Positions 38,590-47,884 of a stretch of 64,000 bases of DNA are shown here, in pieces. The position numbers and the translations under genes were made by a program. The notes below the pieces were generated by a model. The model saw nothing but the letters and a program-made list of their open reading frames with translations, ran no database searches and was not told where the DNA came from. Origin of the DNA: Aurantimonas endophytica (GTDB lineage: Bacteria > Pseudomonadota > Alphaproteobacteria > Rhizobiales > Rhizobiaceae). Where the stretch lies: assembly GCF_014196845.1 (NCBI RefSeq), contig NZ_JACIEM010000006.1, positions 62,001 to 126,000 on the forward strand, given 5' to 3'. How positions within the stretch are numbered: the stretch's first letter is position 1; every line of letters begins with the position of its first letter.

Positions 38590-39051
38590 CTATTGCGCGG
38601 CCGGAGCAGCCGGAGGCGCCGCGGGAGCGACTGGCGTTGCCGGCTCCTCGAGGATCACGGTCTGCTGGCCCTTCTCGATCTGATCGATGACCAGGAGGCG
38701 CACCTTCTCGCTGCCGATGGCCTCGCCATAGTGCCACTGCCCGATCGCCTCGATGATGAAATCGCCGGCCTTGTAGATCGTGGCCTCGTCCATCTCCGTG
38801 TTGACGACGCGCAATTCGCCGCTCAGCACGTAGGCGTAGCGGGTCGAGGGATGCTCGTGCGACGGCAGCTTCGCGCCGGCGGCGATCTCGTAGGTCGAGA
38901 CGATCACCTCGACATTGTCCTGCGGCAGGACGATCGGCTGGCCGGTCGCCGTCACGCCGGTGGTCAGCAGCTTCTCGACCGTCACCTGTGCGGCGGCGGG
39001 GAAGGCGAGGGCGGCCAATAAGGCGGCGAGCAGCAGGAGGCGGGTCGGCAT
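38590..39051 (-). CDS. secreted cupin-domain protein
   Basis: A 153-residue protein: signal peptide [19 protein letters not shown], then a single cupin barrel with the metal-type motif [16 protein letters not shown] and a second half around GQWHYGEA. A Pro/Ala-rich tail of about 20 residues ([18 protein letters not shown]) follows. Small periplasmic cupins of this kind are common in Rhizobiales and of unknown function. The start at 39051 is chosen because the signal peptide begins there. It converges on the fadR-type gene and is divergent from pntA. Confidence 0.83.
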   Translation of the reverse strand: MPTRLLLLAALLAALAFPAAAQVTVEKLLTTGVTATGQPIVLPQDNVEVIVSTYEIAAGAKLPSHEHPSTRYAYVLSGELRVVNTEMDEATIYKAGDFIIEAIGQWHYGEAIGSEKVRLLVIDQIEKGQQTVILEEPATPVAPAAPPAAPAAQ

Positions 39052-39293
39052 GGCTTGTACTCGCTGGTTTGCAGCGCCGAGGACAGCCTCGGTGCCGACG
39101 ATGTCCCGACGGTACCGCGCATCGCCCGGGCAGGACAGCTTGTTGGTGCGCGGGCTTGCGATTTTGTGATCCATCAGCCAGTGGAAATACAGCGTTCGGA
39201 GAGGCCCGGGGCCAGACGTCCGATATGCCATGGACGACGGGTTCGTGCCGGGGTTTCCCGGCGGCGCAGCCAGACGCGCGAGGAGAGACGCGA

Positions 39294-40865
39294 ATGAAGA
39301 TCGGAACACCGCGCGAGAGCCATCCGGGAGAGCGCCGGGTCGCCCTGACGCCCGACAGCGCAACCCGGCTGCAGAAGCTCGGCTACCAGTGCTTCCTCGA
39401 GGCAGGCGCCGGCGAGGCAGCGAACTTCGCCGACGCCGACTATCGCGCAGCCGGCGTCGAGATCGTCCCCGACGCCGATAGCCTCTGGCAGGCCTCCGAC
39501 ATCGTCCTCAAGGTGCGCCCGCCGCAGGATGGCGAGATCGCCCGGCTGCACGCCGGCAAGACGCTGATCGGCTTCGTCAATGCGGCCAGCGACGCCGAGC
39601 TCCTGCAGCGCCTCGCGGCGACCGGCGGCTCGGTCATCGCCATGGACGCGGTGCCGCGGATCAGCCGCGCCCAGAAGATGGACGCGCTGTCGTCGATGGC
39701 CAACATCGCCGGCTATCGCGCCGTGATGGAGGCGGGCAATCATTTCGGCCGCTTCTTCACCGGCCAGATCACCGCGGCGGGCAAGGTGCCGCCGGCCAAG
39801 GTCCTGGTGGTCGGCGCCGGCGTCGCCGGCCTCGCCGCCATCGGCACCGCCACCTCGCTCGGCGCCATCACCCATGCCTTCGACGTGCGGCCGGAAGTCG
39901 CCGAGCAGATCGAATCGATGGGGGCGCAGTTCGTCTATCTCGACTTCGAGGAGGCCCAGGACGGTGCCGCCACCGGCGGCTACGCCGCGCCGTCGAGCCC
40001 GGAATTCCGCGAGAAGCAGCTGGCCCGCTTCCGGGAGCTGGCGCCGGAGATGGACATCGTCATCACCACGGCGCTGATCCCCGGCCGGCCGGCCCCCAAG
40101 CTCTGGACCGCCGACATGGTCGCGGCGATGAAGCCGGGTTCGGTGGTCGTCGATCTCGCCGCCGAGCGCGGCGGCAATTGCGACCTCACCGTCGCCGACG
40201 AGGTCGTCACCAGTCCGAACGGCGTGACCATCGTCGGCTACACCGACTATCCGAGCCGGATGGCGGCGCAGGCCTCGACCCTCTACGCCACCAATCTGCG
40301 CCACATGCTGGACGATCTGACGCCGGCCAAGGACGGCGTCGCCGTCATCAACATGGATGACGACGTCATCCGCGGCGCCACCGTCGTCAAGGACGGCGCC
40401 GTCACCTGGCCGCCGCCGCCGCCGAAGATCAAGGCGATCGCCGCCGGCAAGCCGAAGGAGAAGGTCAAGGAGCTGACGCCCGCCGAGAAGCGGGCCGGCG
40501 AGGCCGCCGCCTTCAAGGCCCAGACCCGCAGCCAGCTCGGCCTGCTGGTCGTTGGCGGGCTGCTGATGGCGCTGGTCGGCGCCTTCGCGCCGGCCGAGTT
40601 CATGAGCCACCTGATCGTCTTCGTGCTCGCCTGCTTCGTCGGCTTCCAGGTGATCTGGAACGTCAGCCACTCGCTGCACACGCCGCTGATGGCGGTGACC
40701 AACGCCATCTCCGGCATCGTCATCCTCGGCGCCCTGCTGCAGATCGGCTCGGGCAGCTGGCTGGTCGTCACCCTGGCCGCACTTTCGGTGCTGATCGCCT
40801 CGATCAACATCGTCGGCGGCTTCCTCGTCACACGGCGCATGCTCGCCATGTTCCAGAAGTCCTGA
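39294..40865 (+). CDS. pntA: NAD(P) transhydrogenase subunit alpha PntA
   Basis: Alpha subunit of the proton-translocating transhydrogenase, which makes NADPH from NADH using the proton gradient. Residues 1-375 form the NAD-binding dI domain ([43 protein letters not shown]). A charged linker ([19 protein letters not shown]) follows. Four C-terminal membrane segments end the protein, so this is the long, fused alpha form seen in E. coli rather than the split PntAA/PntAB. The ATG at 39294 is preceded by AGGAGAG. pntB follows after 16 bp. Confidence 0.94.
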   Translation: MKIGTPRESHPGERRVALTPDSATRLQKLGYQCFLEAGAGEAANFADADYRAAGVEIVPDADSLWQASDIVLKVRPPQDGEIARLHAGKTLIGFVNAASDAELLQRLAATGGSVIAMDAVPRISRAQKMDALSSMANIAGYRAVMEAGNHFGRFFTGQITAAGKVPPAKVLVVGAGVAGLAAIGTATSLGAITHAFDVRPEVAEQIESMGAQFVYLDFEEAQDGAATGGYAAPSSPEFREKQLARFRELAPEMDIVITTALIPGRPAPKLWTADMVAAMKPGSVVVDLAAERGGNCDLTVADEVVTSPNGVTIVGYTDYPSRMAAQASTLYATNLRHMLDDLTPAKDGVAVINMDDDVIRGATVVKDGAVTWPPPPPKIKAIAAGKPKEKVKELTPAEKRAGEAAAFKAQTRSQLGLLVVGGLLMALVGAFAPAEFMSHLIVFVLACFVGFQVIWNVSHSLHTPLMAVTNAISGIVILGALLQIGSGSWLVVTLAALSVLIASINIVGGFLVTRRMLAMFQKS

Positions 40866-40881
40866 GGGGCAGGGGCCAGAC

Positions 40882-42324
40882 ATGACATTCGGTATCGTTT
40901 CCGCGGCCTATATCGCCGCCTCCGTCCTCTTCATCCTGTCGCTCGGCGGGCTCTCCGGCCAGGAAAGCGCCAAGCGCGCCGTCTGGTACGGCATCGTCGG
41001 CATGGCGCTCGCCGTCATCGCCACGGTCTTCGGGCCGGGCATCGGCCACGGCCTGATCATCCTGGTGATGATCGTCGCCGGCTCGGCCATGGGCTATGTC
41101 GTCGCCTCCCGCGTCCAGATGACCGAGATGCCGCAGCTGGTGGCGGCGCTCCACTCCTTCGTCGGCCTCGCCGCCGTGTTCATCGGCTACAATGCCGAGA
41201 TCGAGCTCGGCCGCGTGGCGGCGATGGATCCGGTCGCGCGCGAGGCGCTCACCGGCTTCGCCGGGGTGCTGGCGCACAAGCTCGCCGATCCGACCGGCGC
41301 GCTCATCGCCATCCTCAAGGTCGAGGTGTTCCTCGGCGTGTTCATCGGCGCGGTGACCTTCACCGGCTCGGTCGTCGCCTTCGGCAAGCTCGCCGGCAAG
41401 GTCGACGGCAAGGCCAGGAAGCTGCCGGGCGGCCATATGCTGAACGCCGGCGCGGCCATCGCCTCGCTGATCCTCCTGGTGCTCTACTTCAACGGCGCCG
41501 GCATCTGGACCCTCGTCCTGATGACGCTTCTCGCCTTCTTCATCGGCTACCACCTGATCATGGGCATCGGCGGCGCCGACATGCCGGTGGTCGTGTCGAT
41601 GCTGAACAGCTATTCCGGCTGGGCGGCGGCGGCGATCGGCTTCACGCTCGGCAACGACCTCCTGATCGTCACCGGCGCGCTGGTCGGCTCCTCGGGCGCG
41701 ATCCTCTCCTACATCATGTGCAAGGCGATGAACCGCTCCTTCATCTCGGTCATCCTCGGCGGCTTTGGCGGCACGAGCGGCCCGGCGATGGAGATCGAGG
41801 GCGAGCAGATCGCGATCGACGCCGAGGGCGTCGCCGCAGCGCTTTCGGAGGCCGACAGCGTCATCATCGTGCCGGGCTACGGCATGGCGGTGGCGCAGGC
41901 CCAGCAGGCGGTGTCGGAACTGACCCGCAAGCTGCGCGCCGACGGCAAGAATGTCCGCTTCGCCATCCATCCGGTGGCGGGCCGCCTGCCCGGCCACATG
42001 AACGTGCTCTTGGCCGAGGCGAAGGTGCCCTACGACATCGTCATGGAGATGGACGAGATCAACGAGGACTTCCCCTCGACCGACGTCGTCATCGTCATCG
42101 GCTCCAACGACATCGTCAATCCGGCCGCCCAGGAAGACCCGAACTCGCCGATCGCCGGCATGCCGGTGCTGGAAGTCTGGAAGGCCAAGCAGGTCTTCGT
42201 GTCCAAGCGCGGCCAGGGCACCGGCTATTCCGGCATCGAGAACCCGCTGTTCTACAAGGACAACACCCGCATGTTCTACGGCGACGCAAAGACCTCGCTC
42301 GAGGCCCTGCTCAAGCTCCTCTGA
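40882..42324 (+). CDS. pntB: NAD(P) transhydrogenase subunit beta PntB
   Basis: Beta subunit, 480 residues. The N-terminal half has about nine membrane segments (d[22 protein letters not shown] is diagnostic). The C-terminal half is the NADP-binding dIII domain ([64 protein letters not shown], 20 residues). It is complete. Together with pntA it forms a two-gene operon that ends at a hairpin before the convergent HXXEE gene. Confidence 0.95.
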   Translation: MTFGIVSAAYIAASVLFILSLGGLSGQESAKRAVWYGIVGMALAVIATVFGPGIGHGLIILVMIVAGSAMGYVVASRVQMTEMPQLVAALHSFVGLAAVFIGYNAEIELGRVAAMDPVAREALTGFAGVLAHKLADPTGALIAILKVEVFLGVFIGAVTFTGSVVAFGKLAGKVDGKARKLPGGHMLNAGAAIASLILLVLYFNGAGIWTLVLMTLLAFFIGYHLIMGIGGADMPVVVSMLNSYSGWAAAAIGFTLGNDLLIVTGALVGSSGAILSYIMCKAMNRSFISVILGGFGGTSGPAMEIEGEQIAIDAEGVAAALSEADSVIIVPGYGMAVAQAQQAVSELTRKLRADGKNVRFAIHPVAGRLPGHMNVLLAEAKVPYDIVMEMDEINEDFPSTDVVIVIGSNDIVNPAAQEDPNSPIAGMPVLEVWKAKQVFVSKRGQGTGYSGIENPLFYKDNTRMFYGDAKTSLEALLKLL

Positions 42325-42354
42325 GCTGCGGCTGCGATATCCCGCAATCCGACA

Positions 42355-42375
42355 CGCGCGGCGACGAGCCGCGCG
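42355..42375. terminator. hairpin between convergent pntB and HXXEE genes
   Basis: CGCGCGGC (42355-42362), 5-nt loop, GCCGCGCG (42368-42375). A stable stem without a T-run on either side; terminator function is plausible but not certain. Confidence 0.45.
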
Positions 42376-42380
42376 GGTCG

Positions 42381-42857
42381 TCAGGCCCGGTCCTGGCGGA
42401 AATACGGCCGGTTCCTGACATTGAGCAGGACGATCGGCAGGGCCATCAGGCCCGCGCCGATCAAGAGGGACACGACCACGCTTCCCACCGAGAGCGCCTC
42501 TTGGCGGCCTGCCGCGACGTAGCAGGCCAGCGCGATCGGCAGCATCAGCACGACCGCGCTGGCGACGCCCGGCGAGAACCGGCCGCCTGTCCGGATCACC
42601 GGGACGATGTGGAAGACGATGGCGTTGATGATCATCAGTGCCGGAAAGCCCAGCGCGACCGCAGGGGCGGCGGCCGCGAGATTGGCAGAGACGATGCCGA
42701 TCACCACGACCAGCGCGTTGACGACATAGAAGTCGCTCCACTCGACCGGCAGCCCGATCACCGCCCGCGCCCAGTCCCGCCAGTTGAGCATGAACTCCTC
42801 GAGAATGTGGACGCCGTAGGCCGCGGTCGCCAGCCAGAGCCAATGCGAAAGGTCCAT
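42381..42857 (-). CDS. HXXEE domain membrane protein
   Basis: A 158-residue inner-membrane protein with four or five hydrophobic segments and the family motif HILEEF (HxxEE) in the first one. Later histidines in the membrane (NAIVFHIVPV) complete the pattern expected for a metal-dependent or diiron-like membrane domain. Function is unknown. An ATG at 42875 is also in frame, but only the ATG at 42857 has a strong ribosome site (GGAGG, 11 nt). It stands alone, converging on pntB. Confidence 0.8.
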   Translation of the reverse strand: MDLSHWLWLATAAYGVHILEEFMLNWRDWARAVIGLPVEWSDFYVVNALVVVIGIVSANLAAAAPAVALGFPALMIINAIVFHIVPVIRTGGRFSPGVASAVVLMLPIALACYVAAGRQEALSVGSVVVSLLIGAGLMALPIVLLNVRNRPYFRQDRA

Positions 42858-43050
42858 GACGTCGCCGACCTCCATCGTGCCGAGGGTGCAGGCTCGTGGC
42901 CTGCCCCGGCTCTGTCAAGCGGCGGGCGCTGCAGCTCACATGCCATCGAGCGACGGCGGATTGACGCCGCCCCTGCGTAGGGGCTCCTGTGTCGCGTGCG
43001 AACGGCCATGGTATGCACTTGGCCGGAACCTATCAGTCACAGGAGCGGCC

Positions 43051-43312
43051 ATGGCGCCTCAGCAAGATTCCGCCAGCCGCGTGGACCGGATCTGTTCCGT
43101 CGTCCGCCGGGCGATCATCGAGCGGGCGCTGGCGCCCGGCGACAAGCTGCCCGAGGATGCGCTCGGCGAACGCTTCGGCGTCAGCCGCACGATTGCGCGA
43201 CAGGCGCTCGGCCAACTGGCGGGCGAAGGCCTTGTCGACCTGCGCCGCAACCGGATTGCGGTCGTCGCGACTCCGACCTTCGAGGAGGCGCGCGACACTT
43301 TCGACATCCGAA
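43051..43312 (+). pseudogene. 5' fragment of a GntR family regulator gene
   Basis: ATG with AGGAG upstream. It encodes about 87 residues that form a complete winged helix-turn-helix (RAIIERALAPGDKLPEDALG, then ERFGVSRTIARQALGQLAGE). It ends just where the ligand domain should begin (EEARDTFDIR). From about 43300 the sequence turns into the tail of a transporter binding-protein gene in another frame. The GntR frame happens to stay open for another 1.7 kb because of the high GC content, but its translation there is meaningless (Arg-rich shadow of the downstream genes). The regulator has lost its FCD domain by deletion. A DNA-binding-only protein could still be made with a junk tail. Confidence 0.72.
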
Positions 43313-43522
43313 ATGGCCGTCGTCGAGCGCCTGGCGACCGGCGAGCAGTATTCGATGATGTTCGCCAAGGACAGCGAGCTCGCGACCAAGGCGAACGACG
43401 TGCTGACCACCCTCAAGAACGAAGGCTTCATCGCCGAGCTGCACGAGAAGTGGTTCGGCACCGAGGCGGAAGCCACGACCAGCACGGTCGAGGTGCGCGA
43501 CATGCCAAAGCCGAAGTCCTAA
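43313..43522 (+). pseudogene. 3' fragment of an amino-acid ABC transporter substrate-binding protein gene
   Basis: Encodes the last 69 residues typical of family 3 solute-binding proteins: AVVERLATGEQYSMMFAKDS, then ELATKANDVLTTLKNEGFIA and ELHEKWFG, followed by a polar tail and TAA. The signal peptide and about three quarters of the protein are missing. The fragment directly joins the truncated GntR gene at about 43300-43313 and lies 72 bp before the permease gene it should have served. An internal deletion fusing the two genes is the simplest explanation. Confidence 0.75.
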
Positions 43523-43594
43523 CGGCCTGTAACCACCCAGCGGGACCGTGCAAGCGCCCGGTCCCGCGACCCATGCGAGGGACGCTGACGCCCG

Positions 43595-44269
43595 ATGGAT
43601 ATCGTCGATACCTTCTTCAATGTCGGCGTCCTGGTGCGCTACTTCCCGCTCCTCCTGGAGGGGCTCTGGCGCACCATCGCGCTGGGCGTCCTGTCGATCG
43701 TGCTCGGCCTCGTCGGCGGGCTGGTCCTCGCCATGCTCCGCCTCTATGGCGGCCGTTTCGTGCGGTTTCTCGTCATCGCCTATGTCGACGTGTTCCGGGC
43801 GCTGCCGGTGCTGGTCTGGCTGGTCATCGTCTATTACGCGCTGCCCTTCGTCGGCATCCGCCTCTCGGCCTTCGCCTCGGCGACCACCGCCCTGACGATG
43901 ATCTCCAGCGCCTATACGGCCGAGATCTACCGCGCCGGCATCCAGGCCATTCCGCGCGGCCAGTTCGAGGCGGCGCAGTCGATCGGGCTCAGCCAGTGGT
44001 ATCTGATGCGCGACGTGGTGCTGCCGCAGGCCTTCCGGATCGTCATCCCGCCGCTGACCAACAACTCGATCAACGTCATGAAGGACACCGCGCTCGCCTC
44101 CGTCGTGGCGCTGCCGGACCTTCTCAAGCAGGCGACGCAGGCGCAGGCGCTCGCCGCCAACCCGACGCCGCTGATCGGCGCCGCTCTCCTCTATCTGCTG
44201 CTGCTGTTGCCGCTGGTCCGGCTCGTCGCCGTCTTCGAGGCGCGCTATGCCGCCAAGGGGGCGCGCTGA
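43595..44269 (+). CDS. amino acid ABC transporter permease
   Basis: A 224-residue polar amino acid-type permease (HisM/GlnP family) with about five membrane segments. Its EAA-loop motif is EAAQSIGLSQWYLMRDVVLP (20 residues), followed by QAFRIVIPPLTNNSINVMKD. The VFRALPVLVWL segment is typical. Stop and start overlap the ATPase gene by one base. Its binding protein is reduced to a fragment just upstream, so import would need a binding protein from elsewhere. Confidence 0.92.
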   Translation: MDIVDTFFNVGVLVRYFPLLLEGLWRTIALGVLSIVLGLVGGLVLAMLRLYGGRFVRFLVIAYVDVFRALPVLVWLVIVYYALPFVGIRLSAFASATTALTMISSAYTAEIYRAGIQAIPRGQFEAAQSIGLSQWYLMRDVVLPQAFRIVIPPLTNNSINVMKDTALASVVALPDLLKQATQAQALAANPTPLIGAALLYLLLLLPLVRLVAVFEARYAAKGAR

Positions 44270-45006
44270 TGGCCCGCCCGATCATCGAGATGCGCGGCGT
44301 CGGCAAGAGCTTCGGCCGGTTCCAGGCGCTGAAGCAGATCGATCTCGCGGTCGAGGCCGGCGAGGTCGTGGTTCTGCTCGGCCCCTCCGGCTCGGGCAAG
44401 TCGACGCTGATCCGCTGCATCAACCTGCTCGAGGAATACGATACCGGCGACGTCATCGTCGACGGCACGCGGGTCGAGCCCGGACGTCAGCTGCAGAGCG
44501 TGCGCCAGGAAGTCGCGATGGTCTTTCAGGCCTTCAATCTCTTCCCCAACCACACCGTCCTCGACAATGTCGCGCTCGGCCCGGTGCGGGTGCGCAAGCT
44601 GTCCTGGGAGGACGCCCGGGCCCGCGCCCGCCGCCTGCTGGAGCGCGTCGGCATCGCGGAACAGGCAGAGAAATACCCGAGCCAGCTCTCCGGCGGCCAG
44701 CAGCAGCGCGTCGGCATCGCCCGCGCCCTGGCGATGGAGCCGCGCATCCTGTTGTTCGACGAGCCGACCTCGGCGCTCGATCCGGAAATGGTCGGCGAGG
44801 TCCTCGACGTCATCAAGGGCCTGGCCGGCGAGGGCGTGACCATGCTGCTGGTCACTCACGAAATGGGCTTCGCCCGTCAGGTGGCCGACCGGATCGTCTT
44901 CATGGAGGCGGGCGAGATCAAGGAGATCGCCACGCCCGAACAATTCTTCACGGCGACGACGAACGAGCGCGCCCGCGCCTTCCTCGACGCCGTCCTCAAT
45001 CACTGA
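44269..45006 (+). CDS. amino acid ABC transporter ATP-binding protein
   Basis: A 245-residue ATPase of the GlnQ/HisP class: Walker [10 protein letters not shown] (about residues 39-47), Q-loop MVFQAFNLF, signature LSGGQQQRV, Walker [13 protein letters not shown] and H-loop VTHEM. All key residues are intact. It is coupled to the permease (TGATG) and followed after 58 bp by the aminotransferase gene, so transport and catabolic genes are probably in one transcript. Confidence 0.95.
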   Translation: MARPIIEMRGVGKSFGRFQALKQIDLAVEAGEVVVLLGPSGSGKSTLIRCINLLEEYDTGDVIVDGTRVEPGRQLQSVRQEVAMVFQAFNLFPNHTVLDNVALGPVRVRKLSWEDARARARRLLERVGIAEQAEKYPSQLSGGQQQRVGIARALAMEPRILLFDEPTSALDPEMVGEVLDVIKGLAGEGVTMLLVTHEMGFARQVADRIVFMEAGEIKEIATPEQFFTATTNERARAFLDAVLNH

Positions 45007-45064
45007 CGGCTCGGCCACCGACGCCCGGGGCGGCGAGCCGCCGACACCATTCAGAAGGCAAGTC

Positions 45065-46285
45065 ATGACACTCGACATCGATTTCGTCCGCCGCCAGTTC
45101 CCGGCGCTCTCCGGCGACTGGGTCTTCATGGACAATGCCGGCGGCAGCCAGGTTCTGTCGCGCGTCGCGGCCCGCATCTCCGACTACCTGCTGACCTCGA
45201 ACGTCCAGACCGGCGCGAGCTACGCGCCGAGCCAGCGCTCGACCGAGCGGGTACGCGAGGCGCGGCGGGCCTTCGCCGGCTTTGTCAACGCCGCCGATCC
45301 CGGCGAGATCGTCATGGGTGCCTCGACGACGATGCTGATCCGCGCGCTGTCCGAGGCGATGACCGGCAAGCTGCATCCCGGTGACGAGATCATCGTCACC
45401 AACACCGATCACGAGGCCAATATCGGCCCCTGGCTGAAGCACGAGTGCCGCGGCGTCGTCGTCAAGTTCTGGCGCTGTGATCCCGAGACGCTGGAACTCG
45501 ACCTGGGCGACCTCAAGGCGCTGATGACCGACCGCACCAAGCTCGTCTGCGTCACCCACGCCTCCAACATCCTCGGCACGATCAACCCGATTGCCGAGAT
45601 CGCCGCGATCGCCCATGCCGGCGGCGCCGAGCTCTGCGTCGACGCCGTCGCCTATGCGCCGCACCGCGCCATCGACGTGCAGGCGCTCCAGTGCGACTAC
45701 TACATCTTCAGCGTCTACAAGGTGTTCGGGCCGCATTTCGGGGTGATGTGGGGCAAGCGCGAGAAGCTGCTCGAGCTCGACAACATCTACCATTATTTCT
45801 TCGGCAAGGACTCCGTGCCGCACAAGCTCGAGCCCGGCAACATCAACTACGAGCTGGCCTACGGCTCGATTGGCACCGTCGACTATGTCGAGGAGCTCGG
45901 CCGCATGGCCGGCGCCGCCGCCGGCAGGCCGGCGATCGAGGCGGGCTTCGCCGACATCGCCGAACAGGAGCGAGCGATCACCGCGCGGCTGATGGATTTC
46001 CTCAAGAGCCGCAACTCGATCCGCATCGTCGGCCGCACCACCAGCGCCATCGCCGACCGCGTCGCGACGGTCAGCTTCACCGCCGGCGAGCGCAATTCGA
46101 AGGAGATCGTCGATCAGGTCGATCCCGCCTTCATCGGCATCCGCTACGGCGACTTCTACGCCAGGCGGCTGGTCGAGGATCTCGGCCTGATGCCGCAGAA
46201 CGGCGTCGTGCGGGTCTCCATGGTCCACTACAACACGCTGGAAGAAGTCGACCGGCTGATCGCCGCGCTGGAGCCAGCGCTCTAG
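45065..46285 (+). CDS. class V aminotransferase (cysteine desulfurase-like)
   Basis: A 406-residue PLP enzyme of the fold-type I, class V family. The PLP lysine sits in FSVYKVFGPHFGVMWG. The aspartate that contacts the PLP ring is in CVDAVAYAPHR, with the histidine two turns on. TNTDHEANIGPWL is the substrate-side block. It lacks the cysteine loop expected of true sulfur-donating IscS or SufS, so it more likely acts as an aminotransferase or lyase on the cluster's substrate. It resembles a family often called cysteine desulfurase-like (VC1184). It lies between the ABC ATPase and the dihydropyrimidinase gene. Confidence 0.85.
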   Translation: MTLDIDFVRRQFPALSGDWVFMDNAGGSQVLSRVAARISDYLLTSNVQTGASYAPSQRSTERVREARRAFAGFVNAADPGEIVMGASTTMLIRALSEAMTGKLHPGDEIIVTNTDHEANIGPWLKHECRGVVVKFWRCDPETLELDLGDLKALMTDRTKLVCVTHASNILGTINPIAEIAAIAHAGGAELCVDAVAYAPHRAIDVQALQCDYYIFSVYKVFGPHFGVMWGKREKLLELDNIYHYFFGKDSVPHKLEPGNINYELAYGSIGTVDYVEELGRMAGAAAGRPAIEAGFADIAEQERAITARLMDFLKSRNSIRIVGRTTSAIADRVATVSFTAGERNSKEIVDQVDPAFIGIRYGDFYARRLVEDLGLMPQNGVVRVSMVHYNTLEEVDRLIAALEPAL

Positions 46286-46330
46286 CCAACGGCACGCCCC
46301 TATCCCCGCATCCCTGCCCGGAGTTTTCCC

Positions 46331-47761
46331 ATGCGCTTCGACCTCGTCATCCGCAACGGCATGATCGCCACCGCCTCGGACGTCTTCGCCGCCGATATCG
46401 GCATCAAGGACGGCGTCATCGTCCAGATCGGCGGCGCCATGGACGAGGCGGCGGAGACGATCGACGCGGCCGGCAAATACGTGCTGCCGGGCGGCATCGA
46501 CAGCCATGTCCACATCGCCCAGCCCTCCGGCGAGGGGATCATCATGGCCGACGATTTCGAAAGCGGCACGCGTTCGGCGCTGTTCGGCGGCAACACCATG
46601 GTCCTGCCCTTCTGCCTGCAGGAGAAGGGCCGGCCGCTGCGCGAGGCGCTGAAGGCCTATCATGCGCTGGCCGAGGGCAATTGCTACACCGACGTCAGTT
46701 TCCATCTGATCGTCTCGGATCCGAGCGAGGCGGTGCTCGGGCAGGAGCTGCCGGCTCTGGTGGAGGACGGCTACACCTCCTTCAAGGTGTTCATGACCTA
46801 CGAGAACCTGCGGCTGAGCGACGCGCAGATCCTCGACACGATGGACGTCGCGCGGCGCACCGGCGCGCTGGTCATGGTCCATTGCGAGAACGAGGACGCG
46901 ATCCGCTACCTCATCGGCCGGCACGAGGCGGACGGCGACGTCGCACCGAAGGCGCACGCGACGACGCGGCCGATCGCCGTCGAGCGCGAGGCCACCCACC
47001 GCGCCGTCTCGCTGGCCGAGGTCGCCGACGTGCCGCTGGTCATCGTCCATGTCTCCAACCGCGAGGCGATGGAGGAGATCGAGCGCGCCCGCCGCCGCGG
47101 CCGCAAGGTGATCGGCGAGACCTGCCCGCAATATCTGATGCTGACGGCGGACGATCTCGACGGCATGGACTGGGAGGGGGCGAAATTCGTCTGCTCGCCG
47201 CCGCCGCGCGACGCGGCCAGCCAGGAGGCCTGCTGGGACGGGCTGGAGCGCGGCGTCTTCGACCTGTTCTCCTCCGACCACTGCCCGTTCCGCTACGACG
47301 ACCCGGCCGGCAAGCTCAACCCGAAAGGGTCCCGCAGCTTCCGCCACATCCCGAACGGCATCCCGGGCGTCGAGCTGCGCCTGCCGATCCTGTTCTCCGA
47401 AGGGGTGATGAAGGGCCGCATCGACCTGCCGCGCTTCGTCGCGCTGACCGCCACCAACCAGGCCCGCACCTACGGCCTCTACCCGCAGAAGGGCACGATC
47501 GCCGTCGGCGCCGACGCCGACATCGCCATCTGGGATCCGCAGCTTGTCCGCACCGTCCGCCACGCCGACATGCACGACGGCGCCGACTACACGCCCTACG
47601 AGGGAACCGAGCTGACCGGCTGGCCCACGACGGTGGTGCTTGGCGGCAAGGTGATGATCCGCGACGGTGATCTGGCCGGCACGAAGGCCGACGGGAGCTA
47701 CCGCCCCCGCGGCCACTCGCAGTTTGCGGTGGTGCCGCCGAAGGTCGGCGCGGCGGTGTAG
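46331..47761 (+). CDS. hydA: dihydropyrimidinase/D-hydantoinase family hydrolase
   Basis: A 476-residue binuclear-zinc amidohydrolase that opens cyclic ureides (dihydropyrimidines, hydantoins). Metal ligands are visible: H59 and H61 in GGIDSHVHIAQ, the carboxylated Lys in SFKVFMTYEN, histidines in MVHCENED and VIVHVSNREAM, and the final Asp in LFSSDHCPFR. The stereochemistry-loop region differs from the best known D-hydantoinases, so the true substrate is unknown. No N-carbamoyl-amino-acid hydrolase gene is nearby. It lies 45 bp after the aminotransferase gene. Confidence 0.88.
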   Translation: MRFDLVIRNGMIATASDVFAADIGIKDGVIVQIGGAMDEAAETIDAAGKYVLPGGIDSHVHIAQPSGEGIIMADDFESGTRSALFGGNTMVLPFCLQEKGRPLREALKAYHALAEGNCYTDVSFHLIVSDPSEAVLGQELPALVEDGYTSFKVFMTYENLRLSDAQILDTMDVARRTGALVMVHCENEDAIRYLIGRHEADGDVAPKAHATTRPIAVEREATHRAVSLAEVADVPLVIVHVSNREAMEEIERARRRGRKVIGETCPQYLMLTADDLDGMDWEGAKFVCSPPPRDAASQEACWDGLERGVFDLFSSDHCPFRYDDPAGKLNPKGSRSFRHIPNGIPGVELRLPILFSEGVMKGRIDLPRFVALTATNQARTYGLYPQKGTIAVGADADIAIWDPQLVRTVRHADMHDGADYTPYEGTELTGWPTTVVLGGKVMIRDGDLAGTKADGSYRPRGHSQFAVVPPKVGAAV

Positions 47762-47810
47762 GGCGGAGCCTGTGCCCGCCTGGCCTGTTGGCTTGGCGCG
47801 GATCGGCGGG

Positions 47811-47838
47811 CTGACGGCTAACGGAAACACGATATAAC
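47811..47838 (+). promoter_or_regulatory. candidate promoter of sdaA
   Basis: CTGACG (47811-47816), 16-bp spacer, TATAAC (47833-47838), ending 46 bp before the sdaA start. It suggests that sdaA can be expressed apart from the upstream cluster. Confidence 0.4.
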
Positions 47839-47884
47839 GGGGAAGTTTGGACACCGCCGCGCATGCGGTGACCAGGGGGTCCCG

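Noticed and set aside
42856-45006. A single long + frame from the GntR start through the ABC ATPase
   Set aside because: Only its first 87 and last 245 codons make sense; the middle is the permease gene in a wrong frame. The continuity is accidental.
47762-47884. Glycine or other riboswitch upstream of sdaA
   Set aside because: No tandem aptamer motif or stable long stem; only a promoter-like sequence was found.
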